From an uncultured Saprospiraceae bacterium (GTDB lineage: Bacteria; Bacteroidota; Bacteroidia; Chitinophagales; Saprospiraceae): a DNA stretch of 64,000 nucleotides. The DNA lies in assembly GCA_943788055.1 (NCBI GenBank), contig CALSOU010000001.1, positions 1 to 64,000 of the forward strand, read 5' to 3'. Position numbers and translations under genes: made by a program. The notes below the pieces were generated by a model that saw only the letters and a program-made list of their open reading frames with translations, was not told the DNA's origin and ran no database searches. Below are positions 50,359 through 57,215 of this stretch, one piece after another (the stretch's first letter is position 1; each line of letters opens with the position of its first letter).

Positions 50359-50410
50359 TAAATAAATTATACTTTCGATTAATATTTGCGAAAGTAAAAC
50401 AAGAAAACCA

Positions 50411-50440
50411 GCCCATAACAAAGGCTCATAAAGCATTGCT
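50411..50440 (+). repeat. attC-like site 2, truncated
   Basis: GCCCATAACAAAGGCTCATA, continuing AAGCATTGCT, is the left half of a site. The usual right half with GAACGTT is absent and the sequence runs straight into the damaged SHOCT gene. Its nine leading bases pair with the start of cassette 1. Confidence 0.6.
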
Positions 50441-50458
50441 ATTATAGTTGGTAGTTGT

Positions 50459-50785
50459 ATGACTATACGATTGGAAAAAGAAGGTTACGAGTCATTTAAC
50501 ACCAATATTTGCCGTAACGAAGAAGCAGACGTTGGAGCAATCATTGGAGGCGTATTTCTACTGGTACCTTTTTTATGGACAATGAAATACAAACCAACAC
50601 ATACATACGAGTTGATAACTTCTTCAGACAATCAAGAAGAATTTGAAATTGAGCCTGAAAAGACGAATAAAACGACCAAATCAAAGGCTGATAGACTTCG
50701 TGAGATAAAACAGTTACTTGATGAAGGAGTCTTAACGCAAGAAGAATACGAAAAAGAAAAGAAAAAAATATTAGAAGAAGAATAA
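50459..50785 (+). pseudogene. PEGA/SHOCT protein fragment, 5' truncated
   Basis: The 108 codons from ATG 50459 begin in mid-domain, VTIRLEKEGYESF-like PEGA sequence after MTIRLEKEGYESF. One TM follows (DVGAIIGGVFLLVPFLWTM), then a charged spacer and a C-terminal SHOCT motif (ADRLREIKQLLDEGVLTQEE, YEKEKKKILEEE). Full-length proteins of this kind have a lipobox and a PEGA domain upstream. Here the frame upstream is closed at 50429-50431, and attC-like site 2 ends just before it. A deletion through the cassette border probably removed the 5' part. Confidence 0.55.
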
Positions 50786-50794
50786 ATCAAAACG

Positions 50795-50850
50795 TTAGCT
50801 AACAAAGCCTAAACTGCATTAAAACGCAGTTTAGCCAGAACGTTGCCCAC
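50795..50850 (+). repeat. attC-like site 3
   Basis: TTAGCTAACAAAGCCTAAAC then TGCATTAAAACGCAGTTTAG and CCAGAACGTTGCCCAC. The arms CTAAACTGC and GCAGTTTAG are perfect complements around an 8-base turn. GTTGCCCAC at 50842-50850 is the exact complement of GTGGGCAAC at 53008-53016, the next site. Confidence 0.72.
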
Positions 50851-50885
50851 AATTAAAACGGACAGCAGTAATACAATTAAACTGA

Positions 50886-53002
50886 ATGAATAAACAGCCA
50901 AAACCAGACTCAAAAAAATATACGGACTTGATATCCGAAATTCAAAAAGGTCAAATTAAAATTCCCGAAATTCCAACGGGATTTTGTTTGGAGCATTGAC
51001 AAAACTGCAAAACTTTTGGACAGTATTTTAAAAGGCTATCCGATTGGGACATTCATTCTGTGGGAAACTAACGAGAGATTAAACGACATTAAAAATATTG
51101 GAAATCTTGCCTTGCCACCTGTTCCAGACGACATAAAAGTTCAATACGTTTTAGACGGACAACAGACGAATTACATCTTTGTATGCTGCATTTTTGGGTG
51201 CTCACATTCAAAAAGAAGGAGAGAAAAAAATCACAAATTATGGTTCAATATTCGTTGATTTGGAAGGCGACATTGATAATAATGACGAGCAAATAATTCT
51301 TTCTGAGCAACCTGAAACTAAAAACATTTCTCTAAAAGATTTACTAAATTCAAAATATCAGCGATTTAAGAGAAAAATATTCAAATGAGGATATTGACAA
51401 AATTCAGGAATACAAAGAAACTTTCTACTTCTTATGATTTCTCAACAGTCGTACTTCGTAAAGAAGATATTGATTCTGCAATAGAAGTTTTTACTCGAAT
51501 AAATACAGGCGGACAAACTTTAACTCTTTTTGAGATAATGTCTGCAAAAACTTATGACGAGGAACAGAAATTCGATATGCAAGACCGATTTCAAAAATTA
51601 CTCAAACAACTTGAAGTCAGTAAATACGAAACTATTTCAAGTACAGTAATTCTAAATGTTTTAGGTTTAATATTAAGTAAAAACAAAGAGTGTAAACGAA
51701 AAGTCGTTTTACAATTAGACAAGCAAAGTATCATTGATATTTGGGACGATGTAATTTCCTCGCTAAAAGAAAGCATTGACTATTTCCGTTCAGTTTACAG
51801 AATTCCTGTATCAACTTTATTGCCATACGATGCACTTTTAGTTCCTTTCAGTTACTTTTTCTACTACCAAAAAGAAAAACCAAAAGGCGAACAGATTAAA
51901 TATTTAGAAGAATTCTTTTGGAGAATTTCATTATCGTACAGATATTCAAGTTCAACAGAATCTAAACTTGCTCAAGATATTAAGAGAATTGACCAAATTT
52001 TAAATGGAGAACGACCAAATTACGATGAAATAAAAGTCTTTTTAAGTTCACCAAGAGATTTAATAGACACAAATTTTAGTGCAGGAAATAGTTATTGTAA
52101 AGCTGTTCTTTGCTTTTAGCTTATTCAGAGCCTAAAGACTTTCAAGATAACGGAAAAGTTATCCTTGACAACTCTTGGTTAAAAATGGCAAATAGTAAAA
52201 ACTATCATCACTTTTTCCCAAAATCGTATTTAAGAAAACAAGGAATTGGAAACGAAAATAGTATTGTGAATATAACGTTGGTTGGTGCAGATTTAAACAA
52301 ACGTAAAATACGAGCAAAAGCACCTTCAATTTACATTCAAGATTTCTTGGACGAAAATGCAGAATTACATAAATCTATAAAATCACATTTAATTGACAAC
52401 ATAGATGATTTCGGAATTCACAGCGATGATTATTCCGTATTTTTAGAAAAGAGAGCGACCTCTATCTATAATGCTTTAAAGAACAGAATAGAATTCACAA
52501 ACACAGAAAAGATTGAAGATACAGAATTGAAAGAATTAATCTTAATCGGAGAAAATGAAAAGTTGGAAATGAAATCAACTTTGCGTTATGATTTAAGGCA
52601 GAACATTGTAAATAAAAATTTAGAGTATGTTATCGCCAAAACCGTTTCAGCATTTTTAAACAGCGAAGGTGGAATTTTAATAATCGGAGTTGATGATAAT
52701 GGAAATGCGTTAGGACTTGAAAAAGATATTGAAACCTTTTCAAAAAAGGACGTTGACGGATTTGAATTGCATTTAAGGAACATCATAAAAAACATTTAGG
52801 TTCAAACTTTGAAAAGCATCTAAAAATTACGTTCCCAATAATTGACGAAAAGACTATTTGCAAAGTTAAAATCCTAAAAAGTGGAAAGCCAGTATTTGCA
52901 AATTTTGAGGGAAAAGATAGTTTTTACGTGCGAAATGGAAACTCATCAATTCCGAAAAACAGAGAAGAACAAAGCGAGTACGAAAAGCTACATTGGAAAT
53001 AA
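50886..53002 (+). pseudogene. DUF262-HNH (GmrSD-type) protein fused to an AlbA_2 domain, six indels
   Basis: Corrected, this is a 704-residue protein (2117 bases minus four extra plus two missing is 705 codons). The N-terminal DUF262 domain has FVWSIDKTAKLLDSILKGYP and the VLDGQQR motif, and an FTRINTGGQTLTLFEIMSA block. The HNH-type nuclease region shows NYHHFFPKSYLRKQGIGNEN. The C-terminal ~170 residues (ENEKLEMKSTLRYDLRQN, NSEGGILIIGVDDNG) are an AlbA_2/Schlafen-type DNA-binding domain. Extra bases are near 50969, 51165, 51354 and 51430; missing bases are near 52110 and 52790. DUF262-HNH (GmrSD/type IV-like) proteins cut modified phage DNA; the AlbA_2 addition is uncommon. Payload of cassette 3. 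Confidence 0.75.
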
Positions 53003-53007
53003 TATCT

Positions 53008-53143
53008 GTGGGCAACAATGTATAAAAACAATAGCGGTTTAATCGCTAAAACGAAAGCAAGTAAATATAAAAAAAGGTCTGTGTTTAACCGAAAAGTTAG
53101 TGCGTGTTAATCCGCTACTATTCTTATACTAGAACGTTGGCAG
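53008..53143 (+). repeat. attC-like site 4
   Basis: Begins GTGGGCAACAATGTATAAAA and ends CTTATACTAGAACGTTGGCA with a final G. The outer arms are near-complementary (ATAAAAACAATAGCGG near the start against CCGCTACTATTCTTAT near the end). Longest site of the set. Confidence 0.7.
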
Positions 53144-53163
53144 TAGATTAAAAAAGAATAATC

Positions 53164-53802
53164 ATGAAAACAGCACATCTTCTTTGCATAATATTTCTTT
53201 TGACAGGAATAAAAGGGTATACCCAGATAGAGCTAAAGCTTTACGCTACTAGTTTAGGGCGATTGGGTGCCGGTATTGAGCACTTTACAAATGAGTATAT
53301 TGGATTTGAATTAGGAAGTTCCTATTGTAAAAAAAAGATAAGTAGTTATCTTATTAATGCTGATATTGAAGAAAAAGAGGTTAATTTTCATGTTAATGCA
53401 ATGATTAAAAGATATTCAGCAAAGAAACTTAATAATGCAGGTTTATTCTATGGTGGATATATTAGATACTGGATGGAGGCTCAGTCAATAATTAACGAGA
53501 ATAACTGGACGATTGAACAAAAAGATTATTATACAAGTAACAATAGAAGAAGGACCTTAAGGAATCATAAGATTTCATTGGGTGGGCTTATGGGGTACAA
53601 AACACAATTTAGTAGTAAGTTAAGTCTTGCGGTCACAGCTGGTCTTGGCAGTTCCATCCCCTCGTCTTATTGGAGTAAAGTAACTTATTATGATTACTCT
53701 ATAAATACATCTTCTCCAATTAACACTGCGTTATTCGGAAATTTAGAGCTGATAAGTGTACTTTGTCAAGTAAGTGTAAATTATAGATTTGGTAAGATTT
53801 AA
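53164..53802 (+). CDS. Outer-membrane beta-barrel protein of cassette 4
   Basis: 212 residues, with signal peptide MKTAHLLCIIFLLTGIKGYT. It has strand-rich segments, FGRL-free barrel style: LKLYATSLGRLGAGIEHFT, YIGFELGSSYC, LFYGGYIRYWMEA, KISLGGLMGYKTQFSSKLSL, AVTAGLGSSIPSS, and a final VCQVSVNYRFGKI-like strand. DUF3575-like small barrel; function unknown. Twenty-one bases after the 3' border of attC-like site 4. It is the only intact reading frame among the first four cassettes. Confidence 0.65.
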   Translation: MKTAHLLCIIFLLTGIKGYTQIELKLYATSLGRLGAGIEHFTNEYIGFELGSSYCKKKISSYLINADIEEKEVNFHVNAMIKRYSAKKLNNAGLFYGGYIRYWMEAQSIINENNWTIEQKDYYTSNNRRRTLRNHKISLGGLMGYKTQFSSKLSLAVTAGLGSSIPSSYWSKVTYYDYSINTSSPINTALFGNLELISVLCQVSVNYRFGKI

Positions 53803-53825
53803 ATTCTAATTCTCTAGGAGAACAA

Positions 53826-53880
53826 TTGGACAAGGGTCTTGTCGCAAGAGTAGGGTTAACCTTTATATTAGGAAATTAAA
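53826..53880 (+). pseudogene. Detached last strand of a barrel protein
   Basis: Read from the TTG at 53826, it gives LDKGLVARVGLTFILGN then TAA. This is the shape of a final outer-membrane barrel strand, duplicating the end (VSVNYRFGKI) of the intact gene 24 bases upstream. It suggests an older or longer gene end left after recombination. Confidence 0.35.
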
Positions 53881-53884
53881 GCCA

Positions 53885-53940
53885 GTAGAGAACAACACCT
53901 AAATTACATTAAAACATAATTTAGCCGGAACGTTCTCTGC
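53885..53940 (+). repeat. attC-like site 5
   Basis: GTAGAGAACAACACCTAAAT then TACATTAAAACATAATTTAG and CCGGAACGTTCTCTGC. The inner arms CTAAATTAC / ATAATTTAG pair with one wobble, and the turn ATTAAAAC equals that of site 3. R'' GTAGAGAAC pairs with R' GTTCTCTGC in the same site with one mismatch, not with the start of the preceding cassette. Confidence 0.68.
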
Positions 53941-54021
53941 AAGCAATGAAAAATGAGAAAATTGTGATCAATTTTGCGTAAAATTTGTTAAAGAGATATA
54001 CGTTAACAAAATAGATTTTTG

Positions 54022-54813
54022 ATGAACAAAATTGAGCAAATAGAGGATCACATCTCAGAATTGAGAGAAAACTTAAAAAATCATGAACTTTATTATCATT
54101 TGTCAGAAGTACAAGATGTAAAGGTTTTCATGGAAAAACATGTGTATGCAGTTTGGGATTTCATGTCTCTCTTGAAAGCACTTCAACAACGACTAACTTG
54201 CATTTCGATACCGTGGAAGCCTTCTAACAATGCAAAAACAGCAAGATTTATTAATGAAATTGTTTTGGGTGAAGAAACTGATGTAAATGAATTAGGAGTG
54301 CCAAAAAGTCATTTCGAAATGTATATTGAAGCAATGAATGAAGTTGGAGCTGATACGGAGAAAATAGTAAATTTTGTTAACTCAACACATTTAGAAAAGG
54401 ATATTGTTGGGAAGATACAAAGTTCTAACTTAAAAAAAGCCGAAAAGGAATTTTTGAAATTCACGTACAAGACAATCGAAACTAATGAAGTGCACAAAAT
54501 AGCAGCGGCATTTACTTTTGGAAGAGAAGACCTCATCCCTGACATGTTCTTTGCTATTATAGATAAATCAAATCATAATCATAAAAATAAATTCCCAAAA
54601 CTTACCTACTATTTAGAAAGACACATTGAATTAGACGGGGATGAACATGGACCTTTATCACTTGAAATGATTTCTGAACTTTGTGGAGATGATGAAAATA
54701 AATGGAACGATGTTATTCAGATTTCGGTAGAAGCCTTACAAAAAAGGATTGATTTATGGAATGAAATTACTGATGACATCAAACAAAGGAAGCCAGCAGG
54801 TATCGTTGCATAA
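54022..54813 (+). CDS. DUF3050 family protein
   Basis: 263 residues from ATG 54022 (a TTG one codon before is also open). Characteristic stretches: LRENLKNHELYYHLSEVQDV, VFMEKHVYAVWDFMSLLKAL, QQRLTCISIPWKPSNNAKTA, KIAAAFTFGREDLIPDMF, LTYYLERHIELDGDEHGPLS. This is the DUF3050 family, with a haem-oxygenase/TenA-like all-helical fold and conserved His/Glu residues suggesting a metal site. Function unknown. Payload of cassette 5. No clear closing attC site. Confidence 0.85.
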   Translation: MNKIEQIEDHISELRENLKNHELYYHLSEVQDVKVFMEKHVYAVWDFMSLLKALQQRLTCISIPWKPSNNAKTARFINEIVLGEETDVNELGVPKSHFEMYIEAMNEVGADTEKIVNFVNSTHLEKDIVGKIQSSNLKKAEKEFLKFTYKTIETNEVHKIAAAFTFGREDLIPDMFFAIIDKSNHNHKNKFPKLTYYLERHIELDGDEHGPLSLEMISELCGDDENKWNDVIQISVEALQKRIDLWNEITDDIKQRKPAGIVA

Positions 54814-55374
54814 ATCGGCAAGTAAGAAGACTATGCGCCCCACCTACGTTCACACTCATCTTGGTGTTTAATCAAGAATAGAAAAACAGAGAGCAACACT
54901 ACTTATTGGAATTATGGTTTTACTTAGTGTTCTATTCTTCTGACCTTACGTATTCTGTGCTGCTCTAATTTTTTAGTAGGGGATACAATATTCATATTTA
55001 GGCAATCAGTAAATAAGACAAACTTGCATGCTTAATCTGCGAGTACTTCTTATCTTTGATTAGCAGTAATGGTATTTTGGTTGTACACTTGTAATTTAAT
55101 TGGTAAAGGCAATGGTGTGATAAGGTTAGAATTCAACTAGCATTGGCAAATATGTCACCAACGTAAGCATTTATTAACAAATCATAGTATCTTTATGTGA
55201 CCCAACATGCGTTATTGCTGATTTCTGTGAGGAAGTCCACTTGGCAAGAGTATTTAATATGCTTATTAGCTAAAAAAACTCTTACAAAGTTCCTTAAAAC
55301 GAAAGTGTGTGTCACTATGTCAACACTGTCAACTACAATGATCGAGATTAGAAGATTGGAAAAGTTAAGAAGGA
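54814..55374. other. Intergenic stretch at the end of the cassette array
   Basis: About 560 bases. CAGAGAGCAACACT at 54887-54900 may be a decayed site 6, similar to the left half of site 5 but lacking GAACGTT. TATCTTTG at 55051-55058 is an exact -7 box. The GTG-initiated frame 55197-55385 has no known family and I do not call it. Confidence 0.4.
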
Positions 55375-55377
55375 ATG

Positions 55378-56271
55378 ATGAATAAAGAACAGTTTATAAA
55401 CAAGGCTTTTAATAAATTACTATCTGAGCGAGTTAAAGAGAAAGGCGAGCGAGCTATTCTTGCAATCGCTATTATTAGTTATTTGATTCACTTATTACTA
55501 ATAGCACTAACGAATTTTGATTTTATCGAAATTGAATCCAAATTATTAAAGAATCCAATTGCTGCAATTTACACACCTTTCTCGTTCATACTAGTATATG
55601 AAGTTTATCTTCTCATATTTTTTCTACCTAAATCAATTTCTTCCTACATCGGAAAGCAATACGAAATCATTACTCTGATCGTTATTAGGAGAATATTTAA
55701 GGATATTGCCAATCTGGAACTTACCTCGAAATGGTTCCAATCACAAAGTGATTTGCAATTCACCTACGATGCAATGACCTCGTTAGCGCTATTTCTAATA
55801 ATTGTCTTCTTCTATCAGAACATAAAAAAGAGAAATACTGTAATTAATAAAGTTGATCAAAAACCAGGAAAAAAGATTCATACTTTCATTTTATTGAAAA
55901 AAGCAATTGCCATTCTGCTAGTTCCAATTCTAGTTTCAGTTGCTATTTATACATTTGCACTTTGGGCAAATACTGCTATAAGTGATTCTGCAAACGGCGT
56001 GGCAGCGTTTAAGAATATAAACAGTATATTTTTTGATGAGTTCTTTACTGTGCTCATTATTGTTGATGTTCTTTTGTTACTTGCTTCTTTTTTTTACTCA
56101 GATAAATTTCATAAGATAATTAGAAATTCAGGTTTTGTCATTTCTACCATTCTGATTAAGATTTCATTTTCTACCGAAGGGATTGTTAATAATGCTCTGA
56201 TTGTAGGTGCTGTATTATTCGGATTTTTAATCCTTTTGATTCATAACAAATTTGAAAGCAATACTGCTTAG
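55378..56271 (+). CDS. Polytopic membrane protein of unknown function
   Basis: 297 residues from ATG 55378, MNKEQFINKAFNKLLSERVK, then about seven hydrophobic segments (ILAIAIISYLIHLLLIAL, AAIYTPFSFILVYEVYLLIF, ALFLIIVFFYQNI, ILLVPILVSVAIYTFALWA, FTVLIIVDVLLLLASFFY, and two near the C-terminus). There is a conserved-looking cytoplasmic loop FKDIANLELTSKWFQSQSDL. I do not recognise the family; it looks like a phospho-relay-free integral protein with no enzymatic motif. Confidence 0.6.
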   Translation: MNKEQFINKAFNKLLSERVKEKGERAILAIAIISYLIHLLLIALTNFDFIEIESKLLKNPIAAIYTPFSFILVYEVYLLIFFLPKSISSYIGKQYEIITLIVIRRIFKDIANLELTSKWFQSQSDLQFTYDAMTSLALFLIIVFFYQNIKKRNTVINKVDQKPGKKIHTFILLKKAIAILLVPILVSVAIYTFALWANTAISDSANGVAAFKNINSIFFDEFFTVLIIVDVLLLLASFFYSDKFHKIIRNSGFVISTILIKISFSTEGIVNNALIVGAVLFGFLILLIHNKFESNTA

Positions 56272-56325
56272 CTAGAAAGAGAGAGAATAGCGGAACTATT
56301 AGCCAATTAATTACAACAGAGAATA

Positions 56326-56845
56326 ATGATGCGTACGAGTTTCCTATTCTTCATATTTAATTTTGCTATTCCAGACAGCTAACTTTGGACAAAGTCAAGA
56401 GGAATTTATTCCAAAATTCAGAAAATCAAAGAAGACCACACATAAGATTAAGAAAGGTCAGAACTAGACTTTTGGGTACCTAGTAGTTTTGGAAAACAGG
56501 CAGGACAGGCAAAGCGGAACAATTGAACTACCTATTTATATTTTTGAAAGTAGAAGTGATAATCCAACGAAAGATTCCATTATTTATACTGTTAGAGGGC
56601 CAGGGTCAACTTCAATGCCCACAGCCCATTACATGAATTATTATCAGTATCTTGATGATCGAGATTTTATACTTGTAGAACAGCGTGAAAACTACTATGA
56701 AAACCACATTTAGATTTTCTAGAATGGTCCAATGCAATTTATGAATCCAATCAGCCATATTTCAACAGCAACAATTACGATCAACTTTTCGAGAAAGCTG
56801 CACAAGCATGCAGAGATAGACTCGAAGGAAAAGGAATAGATTCTT
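56326..56845 (+). pseudogene. Alpha/beta-hydrolase (TAP-like peptidase) remnant
   Basis: N-terminal third of a secreted proline-iminopeptidase-like hydrolase. The signal region MMRTSFLFFI... and FGQSQEEFIPKFRKSKK are split by an early frameshift. GYLVVLENRQDRQSGTIELP then IYIFESRSDNPTKDSIIYTV, RGPGSTSMPTAH and DFILVEQR match the family, and a further frameshift leads to PHLDFLEWSNAIYESNQPYF...CRDRLEGKGID. It ends before the nucleophile elbow, where a minus-strand remnant begins. Real decay, several lesions. Confidence 0.75.
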
Positions 56846-57128
56846 TTCTCAGGATAGTGATATAGAAAGTTAAGACTTAGTATATCTTCGTCTGCTTTAA
56901 CATTGCCAAATTCCTGATAGACGTACGAATTCTGATTTTTAAACACGAAGTTCTTTCCTGTTCTAAGACTTAAGTCTGTTTTGGCTCTAAAGATTAGAGT
57001 TTCGACATTGCCATCTTGATATAGTCCAGAAATAGATAAACCAGTTTTCCGTCTAGTGTGTCACTCTCGTTTATTTGACAAATGAGAAAAGTCGGTAGGA
57101 GAAGAATTAATAGAATAAGCTTTTTCAT
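56832..57128 (-). pseudogene. DUF481-like outer-membrane protein remnant
   Basis: From ATG 57128 on the minus strand: signal peptide MKKLILLILLLPTFLIC..., NESDTL, a frameshift (one base missing near 57055), then KTGLSISGLYQDGNVETLIF, RAKTDLSLRTGKNFVFKNQN, SYVYQEFGNVKADEDILSLN, FLYHYPEKRIYS. This is the first ~90 residues of a DUF481 beta-barrel. The rest is gone; the fragment runs tail-to-tail into the hydrolase remnant. Confidence 0.75.
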
Positions 57129-57215
57129 TCTGAATCTGGGTAGTTAGCAAAATTTCGTGAATATAGAAAGCAAAGTTTTAAAAGGATGTTTCGAAAGGTA
57201 AAGTGTTTATCCTTC

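Noticed and set aside
49802-54945. CRISPR array
   Set aside because: Repeats are few, long and spaced by whole genes, with self-complementary arms and complementary cassette ends; no short regular spacers and no cas genes.
55197-55385. GTG-initiated 62-codon frame upstream of the membrane protein
   Set aside because: No recognisable domain, and the stop overlaps the start of the next gene; composition looks random. Left uncalled.
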